A DNA stretch of 64,000 nucleotides, taken from the NCBI RefSeq assembly GCF_030848805.1, contig NC_092368.1:4436441-4500440 (forward strand), in the 5' to 3' direction. Below the pieces are notes generated by a model. That model saw nothing but the letters and a program-made list of their open reading frames with translations, searched no databases and was not told the origin of the DNA. The translations under genes were made by a program, and so were the position numbers. This document shows positions 37,701-50,352 of the stretch, one piece after another. Every line of letters begins with the position of its first letter. Position 1 is the first letter of the stretch. Source of the DNA: Temnothorax longispinosus. Taxonomy: Eukaryota > Arthropoda > Insecta > Hymenoptera > Formicidae.

Positions 37701-40700
37701 TCGCGGCAAACGCCGTTAGCCCTTTTTCTCGGTCACCGCGCTCGTCCTTTTCACGCAACGTCGCTCGCGCGATAATGCAAGCGAAAAACCAGTGCTCTCT
37801 GACATGAATCGACATTTTTTTGCCAAAACTGTCATCTCCAAATCGTATATCATTTCTTTAGGTATTCGTATTTGAAACACTTTATTTATTGATATGCAGT
37901 GGATACGTAACGTAACGCGTTCGAAAAAAAGATGAGCTTTATTGTGTCATATATTAATTACCGATAAATAAATCGTTTCAAATACTAATACAATTTTGAT
38001 ATCACGGTGGCCTTATTTCTTGATTACGGGAAGAATCTAGGCGTCTTGATGTTCTCCTGCGAGGACATTCTAACTCAGACAGCAAGACAGACAGAATATT
38101 TTTATTTTATTTTGAAGAAGATAAAATTTCTAAAAAAAATTAACAATTAAGATGTATTGAATCATATTTTAACATTTTTCCATTTATCAAATATATTTAA
38201 TACTTTTAACATTATCTTTCTTTTTATTTGATATTCTTGTTTGTATGTTTAATGATTCTCTTACTTTTTTAATATTGCGTTTTTTCGTTTTATTACATTT
38301 CTCCGTCATTAATCTCGTTTTCATTTATTCCGAATTCTTGATAAAATGTTAATTCTGATTCACTATTTTGCGAGGATGCAATCCGCTATTAAACGACGAT
38401 CAGGAGAGCAGTTAAAGACGGGTGCGGCGATAGAAGCCGCGGTATTATTACCCGATGTGGCATCGATGTATCGATTCTCGATTTTCGATATACGATACCC
38501 CATTCACGATCGGTTTTATGGCTGGTCGACGCGATTTCGCCCTCGTCGCACCGCAAAGCCGCAACTTCCATCAGCCAGCTCGACGATATCAACGGCGGAC
38601 GCGAGTATTCACGTTCGATATTTCGAATACATCTATCTTGCCCGTAACTTCACGTTTTCGGATGATTTTGTCGACTCCCTGGTGGTCTCTTTCAATGATA
38701 TTGACATGATGTCTCGGTAATGCTGTGTATTCCTCGAAACATTGAGATTGGAATTTACAAGAAAAATTTGTGACAAAATCACGGGTAAGAAATTACAACA
38801 GAAAAGAACAGCATTACCACAATGAAGCAATAACTAATTGAAGGCTCAGCCAACATGACAAGTCTTACATTCTTATAAAATTTTTTCAAGGACGTGAAGA
38901 GGAAAATTTTTGTGAGCACTGTCATTCTGGATTTTTGAGATAAGAAAGGTAGTTGTGTGTAGATTTGAGTATAAGATATGGGAAGAATTTTTTAAAGGCA
39001 CTGACATGTAATTTATAACGAAGCAGGATGTGCTGATAATTTGGACATCCAGGTACTCTTAACCGCGCGGACGTAAGCACGCGGAAAAAAATAAGCTTGA
39101 CGTGTCGAAAAGTCCATAGATGCCACACCCTCGGGGCAAGGCGCTCGCGTGTGTACACCCGAGCGTAGCGGCTCGCACACAAACGCAGGGGGTTGGTCGG
39201 GAGATACGATGGAGCAAGAGGAAAGAACGAAGCGAGAGGGAGAAATGAGGGCGAAAGAGAAAGAGTCTCGGAGTGCCATTCTGCTTACAGAGACACTCGC
39301 TCAGGGACGGACAGTTTCAGATACCTGCGCGCTTGAAGAATAGGCTTAAGAATCGCGATCTCTTTGTACACGTTACATTCAGTCCTTAATTGTTTCTCGG
39401 TAATGGTTAATACGTGAAATTAATGCGCGTTATTTTATTATGCGTGATACATTCTGAAGCAGCTGTCTTCCTGATTACTATTTGAAGCCGCCACTGCGAT
39501 TCATTCCCTTGTTCGTCGTGAGAGACGTACGCAAACATTCGCGAAGGGATGAGACGTTGCTGGTTATAAGGGGTGGAGAGTGCGTATTGAGAGCGCGAGA
39601 TTTCGGGAGAATGAAATCCGCCATGAGAGAACGACTGCGAAATCGAGAGCGGTCTTTGTGCGCGTCTGTGTGTCGAGGGTGAAGCGAGGGGCTAAAGTAC
39701 AAGGGACTCTCGGGGAAATGGCGAGGAGTTTTCGAGGGTGTCAAGGGTGTCCGCAGGGAAATCGGCGATTCCCCCCTCCGGAGCTGGGGGCACGAATAAT
39801 ACGCGAATTTCTCGAGAAGGAGGGTTCATGATGAGCGATCGCGGTAATTAAGCGTCCGTTGTAATTAAAACGCCACTTGCTTTCAGCCCCGCTCTTTTTC
39901 CCCGTGTCTCCCTCCCTGGTGTGTTGGCAGCTGTCCTCCTTTGAGCTCTCGATTGCGAATCGACGATCGTAAGTAAAACGGCGTTTTACTGACGGGGCAT
40001 TCAATAATTGAATGTACGATTAATCCGTAATTCGGTATTATAGATCACACAATAGAATATAGGGTGAATGCCAGCCTATGTTTACGAAGAAAGCGAGATC
40101 ATAAAACAGCGTTTCATAAATATACATGCCAGGAATAAGGTCTTGTTATACAATTAATGGCCCTGAAATTGTTTTTGAAGTAGCGAAAATATTTTTAGAT
40201 GTTTTAGTTTTCCAATTTCTGTAGTAAAATCTAGGTTTTTAAAAATATACGCGGAGTGTGTGTGACTCAGAGATCGCTTTTTTTTCATGTCTACGGATCC
40301 TAAAAGGCCAAATTACCTATCAGCCTAAAGAAATAAATAGGAACTTCCTGTCGTTCAGCCTACTGCATATGGATTTCATTCCAGCCGGGAGCTCGAAAGT
40401 GACACTGATTTAAGAACGCTTTCATTTGCCTCGAATACATTTTGGCCGTTCCGGAACAGGGTTTGCACTTTCGATCGGATCGGAGTGAATCTCGATCCCT
40501 TCCTCGATAATTCCTGGAGGTGCCTATCTCCTGTGCATCGCATAGGGAGAAGGTAAAGCCGACAAGGTTCAGTCGAGAACAGTAGATTACCATTACAAGG
40601 TGGGAAAGGGGAAGGGGCAACAGAGTGGTTCTCCAACATGTCGCGCTCTCTCTTTCTCTCTCTTTCTCTCAGAACTGTTTGAATATTAATCGACTCGTTT

Positions 40701-43700
40701 GACTTATTTATCAGCCCCTTCGTGCCGCGGGCACGAACGGTGCTACCGAGTCTACGGCATATATACGGAGGGTAGAGAACTCTTTTCGGGGGGACATAAA
40801 ACGACTGTTCCACGACCGCAAGTGAGACAGTCGAGGGTAGTGTTTGTTGCCGCGCGCATAGGGTGTCTCGAAACGACGCTCGTCATGCATTATGAACGAG
40901 TGTAGGAATAGGGCGGAGATTGAGATTAATTTTATCGCGACGAGCACACGGATTCTGTGCCTTTTACCAGCGTCGACCGAGCAAACGTGACACACATTCT
41001 TTTTTAAATGAACGGCATGTTATTTAAATGAATACTATAATTTACTAACAAGAAGATAGATTGTATTTCCAGCATTAATGATATTAGTTTGACAATTCGA
41101 GTTGAATTACGTTGATAATTGATAAATTGGCTTAATTAGCATCTGCTTATACCTATAAGTCACGCCGTTAACCAGCTCTCGAAAATCACAATGGGTGTTC
41201 TCCATAACGATAACAATGTTTATATGCGTATATCAGAAAGCTATTCCACGTGTAATTGTATTTATCTCCGTAGTCTCGGATTTGCTCTTTACGACATCCT
41301 CCGCGTCGTTTATCGTCTCTACGAGATACTTCTTGAGCATCCCATGATGTACGGCTGCGATCGAACGCGTGTGCGGTCGTGCCTTCGGCTATACGGCGAA
41401 CATGACGATTTATCGACACGGTCTAAAACCACCCTTCTCGCGTGTACCGCGTGCGTCGTCGGCTAGGTTTTAGGGTCCCGTCATCGCGGTTAAGCTCGTT
41501 ACACCCGTATACACGCGAGCTGCTTAGTCATGCGTGTCTCTTACGCAAACACGACTGCGCCCGTACGCTACGCGAAATTACTCATTTGTCGCCTTAATCG
41601 CCGCTTTTGTATCGCGTTTCGCAGCCCGAAACATCGAGGGGAACGATCGTTAATCGGCCGTGTCCACGCGAGACCTTCCTTGCTGTTCGATAGCGCAGTC
41701 ACGCGTACATCTCACAATACATTATAGACACAATTCCTGATGACAGTTCACAGAATAATAACGCCACAGCGTTATTTTTTGGTGAATTTCACGGCAATTA
41801 ACAGAAACATTTCTTTGGCGAAATAGAAAAATTAAAATGAACATTGGATAATGGGAAGTAATAAAATGGCTACTAAATTGTGCAATATATAATAATATAA
41901 AACGAGAGTATTATATAAAAAATAATTCTTTATTTTCTATATTTAATGTAAATTTTCAGAATTTATCAAAAACAATTGTCTTTCCTATAAACAAGGACAG
42001 TATCTAATCGAAATATTATTAAAACTTCTCTAGCTTGGTTAGAAAATCCTTAGATACAAGCGATAATACTTTTATAGCAACTTATCTGCGGGCCTTTTAT
42101 GAGAAAATTGATACGAGAAACACTCCATTTCGAGCTATTTCATCCCAGAATTCTCGAGCTCGCAAAATCGGAAAAATGATGGGCGGAAAGAACGCCGGAG
42201 ATGTAATGCGGCAAGGAGCATCGGGAACTTTATTTGAGTTATGGTTCTTCCCACGTCGCACAATCGTCGGGAGGCTCGCATTCACGTTCCTTATGTTCCT
42301 TTTCTGCCTCACGTCTTTGTGTATCGTACATATGTATCTACCGCCGTGAGCAACAGCACACGGAGCGGTTATCTGTGTAAACCGAGGAGGATATGGGTTG
42401 GAAGAGATCTCCACGGAGTGCCGCAGACATGTCGCTTCGCATTCGATACCGACAATCTGCTTGACGAATTCGGAGTCGAAATCATTTCTTGTTGAAAATT
42501 TGAGAGAGAGAAAGAGTACTATATTTTTCATGCTTTTCAAGTTATGTAATTAAAGTTTCGATGATTAGGCTCTCGATAAAAATTCTGTCACTACGATTAG
42601 TCAAATAACTCGTCATTCCGCACGCTTTGACTTCCATTATCTGTAATTCATGGGCAATGCGCGATTCTCGGGACATCCTGTGTACGCGAACGAATATACA
42701 GGGCGTAGGAGTAACGGAATGGAATGCGAGTCGCGCCCGGATTTTCATCGCGACTCTCGTTGGTTTTGAAAAATAGAGCTGGAATGTGGGTAATATAAAA
42801 CGGAACATCCTAAGCCTGGCCGGAACGCGCTGTTATTAAGTGCAGCGGTACCAAGTCTAACGTTCGAGAGATTAAATTGTTCATTCGTGATTAATGGTTT
42901 CTCTCCCTCCCCATTTGCTTTCATTAATTTCGCTTTGTCCGCGTTGGAAAGGTCGACTTCCGCGTCGTGACGTTTTGCTTTCTTAATTACGCTAACTAAC
43001 TGGTTATAAAAAAAGAGATTATTTTTATTATCGTCACGCAAATACATTTTCATTTGTTTTAATTTACTGAAAAGACGGCAGTTATGGTGAAAGAAGGGAA
43101 AGCTGTGAGAATAAATAAATTACTTTCCTCGGGCACCAAGAAATAAAACAGAAATGCATTACAAATATATATTTTATATTTATTACGTTATGTTAAATTG
43201 CAATACAATATTACATTGTGCTTAAAAATGTGAGATAAAGTCAAGTTCTTCTTGAGCACGACATCTTGTAACAGATACTAATTGGAAACTGTACATATCT
43301 TGAATGATGAAGGTGTCAATCACGCATGCAATAACTTTCCGGATGAAAAACAGGATAGTGAGATGCGAAGGGACGAATCACGGTGAGACAGCGCGCGGTT
43401 CTGCATGTAACGCAACTACATGGATGTGGGTTAATTGCACCGGGAGACAAACGACTTAATTCCTCTCGATTAATTAAGGCCGTCGCGTAATTTCTCCATC
43501 CGGTACGGTGAGTCAGTACAAGACGTGCGGGCCCTACAATATTTCTGGCGACCGGCAGAAGATGTCTCGGTAGATGTCGACACGAAGACTACATTAGCAC
43601 TCTGGAATTCCAGGAAAATAACAGGAAGCGTAACATTAGGACGATGACTTTTGAACCAAAGAAGAAATTCAGTTATGGTCATTCATTGTCACGGCTAATT

Positions 43701-43963
43701 GTCCTTTCCTGTTTCTTTTTCAATTTCTAAATTATTCGCCTAGATATCTTAACCGCGTCTTGAGAAAGAGCAACTGTCTTATTTATCTCCTTGCGTCACA
43801 TCTCGGATCTGTGAGCTAATAGAACGCAATGTTGAAGATTTGCGAGGTCGAGTCTGTTTTTAATATAGCCAACTGTGCTGTTTTTCCCTTGACGCCTCAG
43901 ATACTACGTTCTCTCTCGCGTGTAAATAAGTACTTTATATTTCATCCTGATATATGTTTAGCG

Positions 43964-44520
43964 AAACTGTAGGAGGGTAGGGAATATAAAACCTTGGGCG
44001 AGAGATGAAGCCCCGAGGGGAAAGAAAGGTGCTGATGTCGAGAGAGTCACGGTCCATTTGCAATATGTCTGATTATCATTTCTTCCCCTTTGCGTCTCCG
44101 ACCTTCCAATTTCCAAACAGGTATCTCATACTTCGTCTTCCAATATTCTTAATAAAACTATAACAGGGCGGGAGAATAGAATCGGAAGGGGACTGAAACC
44201 CGGGGGGAAGATATTGATGTCGAGAGTCACGGTCCATTTCCAATATGGCCGATTGCTTTTTCTCCCTTTCGTGAGCTTCGTACCGCATCCCGCTCACATG
44301 GATATTTTATGTCCCGTCTTGTTATATATTCTTAATAAAACTGCGCAGGGTAGAATGTAATGCCGAGGCCATGGAACTTGACGGAAAGATATCGATGTTA
44401 TTACAAGATACTCGTGTTTCGAGCAACATTCCATTTCCGGTATTATCGCTTTTTCTTCTTTTTATGTGGGGACTGGCATCGCACACCTATGTAGGTCTTT
44501 CCGTCGTTTTTTAAGTAACG
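43964..44520. repeat. Triplicated unit of about 185-190 bp
   Basis: Unit 1 is 43964-44154, unit 2 is 44155-44337 and unit 3 is 44338 to about 44520. Each opens AAACT(G/A)..AGG or CAGGG, carries a GATGTCGAGAG/TCACGGTCCATTT block (well kept in units 1 and 2, decayed in 3), a CCATTTSCAATATG-like core, a pyrimidine tract (CTTCCCC or CTTTTTCTCC), and a TCTTAATAAAACT junction. It has no coding frame. Similarity between units 1 and 2 is clearly higher than to unit 3. Confidence 0.8.
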
Positions 44521-47500
44521 TTGTTTTTAAAATAAGAAATCGTAATAAAGCGAAAAATATGGTACAAGAGAAAAAAAGCTTTAATTAAATTCTTTGATTT
44601 AATTAAGTCTCTGCTTTTGTCTAGACTCTAGATTAAAGCGTTTTTTTTTATAACTTTCAACTTTTTTTTAAATATAAATTTAATTAGCGACAGAGTGGGT
44701 AGTTAAACGAGTAAACTCTTGAGTACCTCGATATTTTTTTCAGTTTAAAATAGTGCGTTTTTACAACTGCGAAAAATAGTTTAGGAGTAATTAGAGTTAT
44801 CGAACGAACTTATCGTCGTCATGACTAATACAAAATCGTTCGAGCAATCGACCACTCGAGCGCGAAATACTCGTTGTCGATCGTTACGAGTCAGTTACGG
44901 ATATAAATATCGATAAAGCATCGTAAGTGTCCCGATAACGATGATAATGAGTGTTCGCGCTCTTTCGCGCGTGATAACGTGCGCTCCGAATTAATTCTCG
45001 TTGTAACGAGGCCGTCCCCGCGAAGCATCGATGCCACTTAAAGTCGATTGGTTTTAGCATTAACCATGATTAACTCCCGCAGTCTAATAGGACCTCAAAG
45101 TAACGTGTTACGTGCCACCGCGAGGGACTTCTGTTTCCTTTTACATCGACTTCAAACGTCGCACGACCATAAATCATCGTGACCTGGATTCCGAAAAACG
45201 TCCAAGTCAGTAGGATAAATATGTATCGGCTTTTACTAATCTAGTTTTGATAACTGGTGCCGACACACTTTCTCACGTGGAGAACGACTCCATTCACGGC
45301 GGAAATAGGTGAATTTTCCTTCTCCAAACTCGAATTGGAATCATGAATTGGATATATAACGGGATATCGTTAATCAGAAACGGATAATTCGATATCGGGG
45401 AAAATTGCGCGAAATCGTACGATAATATCTCGAAAATTAATGCGGAAAAATGTGAAAAAGAAAATGGATATGAATTCAGATAATTAATTACTCGGGAATA
45501 ATTCGAGATGAAGATGGCTCATTTCGTTTTCCGGGGTATTTTACGCGCCGCCGAGCGTTTCGGAGAAATAGTATTTCGGAACGATTTTCGGAGCGATTTC
45601 GAGATAACGTATTTTCGGCGGCTGTCCCACTTCGCGGATTTCGGATCTTTTGCATATATCCCAGCGTCGCGCTTTGCTTTCGTCGACCGGATGTAACGTG
45701 CCCCGGAGTAGACACACGTACACGCCCCGTCAGCCGTCGTGTGCGCGACCCGCTCCGCTTTAACAGCTGCTCGTATTTCACAGCCGCCGCCGCTGACACC
45801 TGAAATACCAGAACGTATTTGCCTTCTAATTATTAGTTGTACTCTTGAGTTATGACGACGCTGATAAGCCGCGAGAAGACGTCGCTCAGAGGTGCTTTCG
45901 AGCGTGGCGTATTTTCTCGACGGCGCGGATTGTTTCTCAGTTTCCGCTGAATTGTTTTCACCCATACACTTCTCATTCATATCTACCTCTGAGAACCAGT
46001 TTATTCGGGGAGATTTTTGTTTTTTAGAATTTTATTGTGTTTGTATGTAATATTTAAGAGATAAATATCTCCTGCATCTGGAAAACTGTTATATAATATA
46101 CTTAAAGAATTTTCGTGACGATAAATTGGTGAAGAGTAATATGATAGACGTCTATTATAAAAGTGTATTTAAAGATAAAAAGCGTGCTGAGATATCTTAG
46201 AACTTATATTTACAAGAGATTGTGAAGTGATTGTTAGGACGCATTGATACCTTTCTTGTCGGCCCTATCTTGCAGCTGTCAATATCTACTTAATATCGAA
46301 AACAAAATATCGATATCAAAGATATACCTCAGCTTAAAAAGTAAAGTACTGATACTGATACTCTATGACGTTTAAGCTTTCTTAGCATATCATGTGCCAT
46401 ATTATTTACATTGATACGCATACAGAGTGGCTTCAAAAAAAGTTCTGTCGTTCTCTGTGATGGAGAATAATATACTCAATAGAGATCAATCGGGAATTTT
46501 TGATAATGCTAAATCTGGCAAACTGTTAAATACATTTGATTTTTGTTAACAAGCCACTCTCAAAGCGGGTGGGATTCAGTCTCGTTGGTAATCCGGACAC
46601 GTTCCGATTGAAACTGCAGTGCTGGACTGGTCGGACTAATCAATATCGGCTCGCGAAATCAGCATTCTCTCAGCGGCTCGCCGCTCGCGCGAAAGTCTTC
46701 GCGATTCCACGCGAGACTCGCGACGCGGCGCGTGTTTATTTGCGCGTACGCGCAAATATTATCTAACCGCGGCCGGGGTCGGCTTACGAAACTAAGCCGA
46801 GCGCCAACAGAGTCTATAATGCACACGGCTGAGCAGAGAGCTCAGGGGCCCCCCCGGTTCTGTGCCGCTGACAGATGGCGCGGGAAAGCCTCCCGCGCGA
46901 GAATCAATATTCCTGCGGTATAAATTCCCGGCCGTATATATACTAAACCTGTAACTGCTTGCCCGCCTGTGTGCGGCAGCAAGCGCGCACAAGCGTCCGC
47001 ACAATCTCCGCCGCGCGCGTACTACATTCGCTTCTGCGGTAAAGGATTAAATCCGTGGCTCTCATCCCCCCCCTGCCCCTCCTTTCGGCCCCCCTCGCAC
47101 ACACACACACGCTGATGGCCTCGTAATAGTGATTTTGTAACCGCTCCTTCTCGCCACGAAAAGTACGCGCGAATTAACCTCCGTGGCCCCGAGGCTGGAA
47201 CCCTACATTACGTTACATTACACTCTGGTACCGCGCTATTACCGTACGCGAATGTTATACCACATGTATTATGAGATACAGATAACTAATCTCGCGATAT
47301 TGGTATTCAAACTTCGAGAGCGTATATCTTTCTAAATTTGTCTTTGCGGAAATTTGCACGGTTTAATAATTACTTTAATTAACATCAACAGTTTCCTCAG
47401 CAATTTAGTCAGCTTTTTGATAGAAAAATCGATTGCTGGAAATATATGCTGTTTATGCTGTTTCGTGTTTTTTTTGCGTATTTTTAAAAAACATGATAAT

Positions 47501-48513
47501 ATGACGGTCAAAGAAATAATTTCCTCTTATACAAGTACGTACATCGATAGTCTATTAACCTGCATGAGATTACAAGGTTTAAATTGCCGAAAAAAAAAAT
47601 TATAAATTACGGGAAAACGACGCGATTATTCGCACTATCCTGTTATAGAGTCGAGTTACGACCGAGATAGCGGCTATGATATAGCCGAGCTAGAAAACCA
47701 GACCAGCCACGATAATGAAATTGTATTTCTCTATTAAATGCAAATAACTTTATAAGAGCCATGCGGAAGCAGTAATTACCGTTGCGCAACGTTAATCGTC
47801 CATTCGCCGATACGATAAAGCATTTCGAAACAGTCGAGCTTTGTCCAATAAAATATCAAATAATTAGCACGTTATTTTTAAACTTTTTATCAAATTGTGC
47901 GAAAGGCCAAGTACATGCCACGTTTGTGACTGAATTTTAAAATATGACTGATTAAGAGGCTCGGAATAGCTTGTAAAAAATCCTTTTTCAGATTTGATCA
48001 TTTATAATTAAAAGAAAACCTCGGTCGACTCATTTTTACGAGCTTCATTTTTGAATACTCAATGCCGCAATTTCAAAGTTCTTTAGCACTCTTCAAAAAC
48101 GCGAGAGAGAATCGGGCGGTTTTCGAACGTTAAATATTTTCCGACGTTCCCCGTTCTCGAGGTCGACAAAAAGTAAACGACCGGGCGACTTTTTGAAGGC
48201 GTGCCGAAGTGCCAGAACAGTTTCAACGGTGGTAATCACCACTCTCTGCCGGCACTTTTCATTGTACCTACCTACCGCGTCGTCTCTTCGCGCCGCTTTG
48301 GGAGTTAAGTACGTTGATGTGGAAGTATCGGGGAGCTCGCGCTCTCTTGCTCCTTCTCCCTGCCTATCCTCCTTTTCTCACTCCGTCGAATCGTCGGAAA
48401 CTTTGTCCGCCTCGTACCCTCGTCACGAAAGTTAACCGTTCAGCCCCCGGAGCAACCCCTGCTTCTCCCAACTGCCCTCTCCCTCCCTCCCTGCTTGTTC
48501 CTCACCCCGTATG
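44521..48513. other. Gene-free stretch
   Basis: No coding region supported. AT-rich DNA lies at 44.5-44.8 and 46.0-46.5 kb and a CpG-rich block at 46.6-47.2 kb. A 10-base inverted pair (AGAGTGGCTT at 46424-46433, AAGCCACTCT at 46551-46560) could be chance or the ends of a 137-bp relic. Confidence 0.5.
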
Positions 48514-48560
48514 TATTAGGTTGTTACGAAAGTTCCGGCCGGTTTTTGTGCAGTAACAAT
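48514..48560 (+). mobile_element. Solo mariner-like terminal repeat
   Basis: TATTAGGTTGTTACGAAAGT at about 48514-48533 (followed by TCCGGCC) matches the general form of mariner terminal repeats (TTAGGTTGT..NAAAGT) preceded by a TA. No reverse-complement partner was found nearby and no transposase remnant follows, so at most a truncated end is present. Confidence 0.4.
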
Positions 48561-49326
48561 CGCATCTGCGGATCCGACGGCTGCAGAACTCGGGAATAGT
48601 CTCGAGATAAATCTGACAATGCGACGAACCGTCATTTCGAGATTCAAGGCTTCAGAATGCTACAATTACGGAGACAGTTTTGATAGATAACTTTTTTTTA
48701 ATCGGAAAGAATTTATTGCATCACATGAATTCTTTTTCTCTTGTCTCTTTATTTTTTCGCTGTACGGATATGTGGAAAAAATATGTGAAAAAGAAAAATC
48801 AATAGATAACAGATTATGTTCGAATCAGAATTTTATGCTTGCCATCAATGTTATTTGCCATCCAGAAGGAAAGGAACATTAATATTTTAATTAAAAATTT
48901 ATCATTATTTTGATTAATAATTTTAATTATTATTGGCTGCCGATGAATAGTTAATGCATCTTTTCTCAAGTTAATGAATAAAGCGAGATATATATAAAAT
49001 TCATATAATTAAAGATATAAATGTATGAGACATATAGCGCTTGTATGAGAATTGATTTGTCATTGTGAAGCTAAATTATTATTACCTGTTCCATTATCTG
49101 TATTACAAAATTAATAGCAATATTACAGATAGTATAATATTAGATTACTCTATCATGACCATTAATAACTGAGCTCGATATAGCCGATAATTCTTGTGGC
49201 GCTATAAATATGGCGTAGCTCCATTCGTTTGTCTCTTCAATTATGCCTTATATACTCTTTTTTTCTCAAGCACCCTGAAATTATTCCCATCGATCGACGT
49301 TATATCACAGCGCTATGTCGCTATTA
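48561..49326. other. Gene-free AT-rich stretch
   Basis: Mostly AT-rich with TA-type words at 48.85-49.15 kb; nothing else recognised. Confidence 0.5.
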
Positions 49327-49362
49327 GAATATCTACATCTAGTACGTTGGCGAAGAAGTAGA
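49327..49362 (+). repeat. 36-bp dispersed motif, copy 1
   Basis: GAATATCTACATCTAGTACG followed by a GCGAAGAAGTAGA tail. Shares almost all positions with copy 2, 262 bases downstream. In both copies a CGCTATT/TTATACCGC-like word lies just upstream or downstream. Confidence 0.7.
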
Positions 49363-49588
49363 CCGAATAAATAGCCGATCGCAAGCGGCTCGACGCAATC
49401 GCGTTACCAAACTTTTACCGATACTTTCGCACATCGAATCTATCGCTTTGGAACTTTGCGCTTGGGAAATTCGGCGCGATAATAGAATTTTCTGAATCCG
49501 AAAGCGGCCGGCATTCCCGAATTTCCAATTCCGAACGACACAGTTATGCTATCGATCGGCATCGCGGCGGCGTTATACCGCACCATTG

Positions 49589-49624
49589 GAATATCTACAT
49601 CTAGTTTGTTCGCAAAGTAGTAGA
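49589..49624 (+). repeat. 36-bp dispersed motif, copy 2
   Basis: GAATATCTACATCTAGTTTG followed by a TTCGCAAAGTAGTAGA tail; closest to copy 1. It is flanked on both sides by GGCG/TTATACCGC words (49570-49580 and 49650-49660), so the repeated unit may be larger than the motif. Confidence 0.7.
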
Positions 49625-50205
49625 ACCCACCGCGATACTATCGCGGCATTATACCGCTATTAATTCTAACAGCATACGGAACGTATGGTAATTGTTCGGT
49701 ATAGACCAAAGAAATATTGATTCCTCGTCACTGTAATAAGAACGTACATACTACCAGTTTTAAACGATAAATAGTTAAAACAGAGCAAAATAGCTCTGTG
49801 ATTAACGGCTGACTAATGCCTCCATTATTTATCGGGTAATGTATCGTACGTTCAATACATTTTGGAATAATTATGACAGCTAGATCGCGTGCACTGGAAT
49901 TTGCTGATTATTTCAAATATAGCATTCAGTAAAATTTCTATACGCAAAAATTATTATTGCTTTTAAAAGGAAGATTGTGTTTTAACAAATTAACGAGAAA
50001 AATTACATTTTATTTTTACTTCCAGAATACAAAATTGTAAGAAACTATATGTATGTATCTATCATTTTCCAGATGAAAATTTTCAGATTTTTTCTTTCTT
50101 TTATTATTTCTTACCTACTTTTATTTTTTTACTTTCCTATTTCTGCATGTTTCAATAATTATAGAAATTTTCTATCCGTTTTGTTTTCTAAATTATACGA
50201 CATAA

Positions 50206-50238
50206 TTTATTTCCATAATTATTTTTTATGGAAATAAA
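50206..50238. repeat. Small perfect hairpin
   Basis: TTTATTTCCATA pairs with TATGGAAATAAA around a 9-base AT loop. It lies in strongly AT-rich DNA; no function claimed. Confidence 0.6.
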
Positions 50239-50316
50239 TTTTCTTTTTACTGCAACTCGATATTTCGATATTTAGTCTCTCGTGGTTTTCTATTGCAATT
50301 AGCAAACTCTCTCTCT

Positions 50317-50352
50317 ATATCCGCATCTGGTTTATTCGCGTAATAAGTGGAA
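50317..50352 (+). repeat. 36-bp dispersed motif, copy 3
   Basis: TATATCCGCATCTGGTTTAT followed by TCGCGTAATAAGTGGA; same length and frame as copies 1 and 2 but more diverged, about 730 bases further on. Confidence 0.5.

Larger units (their letters stand above)
30073..43963 (+). other. First part of the long sbb intron
   Basis: No further sbb coding exon was found. It contains a 21-bp tandem duplication at 30323-30364, microsatellites (GA at 32453-32478; TA at 34235-34276; CT at 34521-34560 and 34696-34719), and CpG- and GC-rich blocks near 32.1-32.4, 34.8-35.2 and 36.2-36.7 kb that could be enhancers or alternative starts. An AT-rich block at 35.3-36.1 kb gives a Lys-rich open frame on the minus strand, judged spurious. 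Confidence 0.55.

Noticed and set aside
42035..42349. 104-codon frame with a hydrophobic C-terminal segment
   Set aside because: Starts with TTG; a single hydrophobic stretch from T-rich codons is not enough. An exon reading is not excluded but has no positive support.
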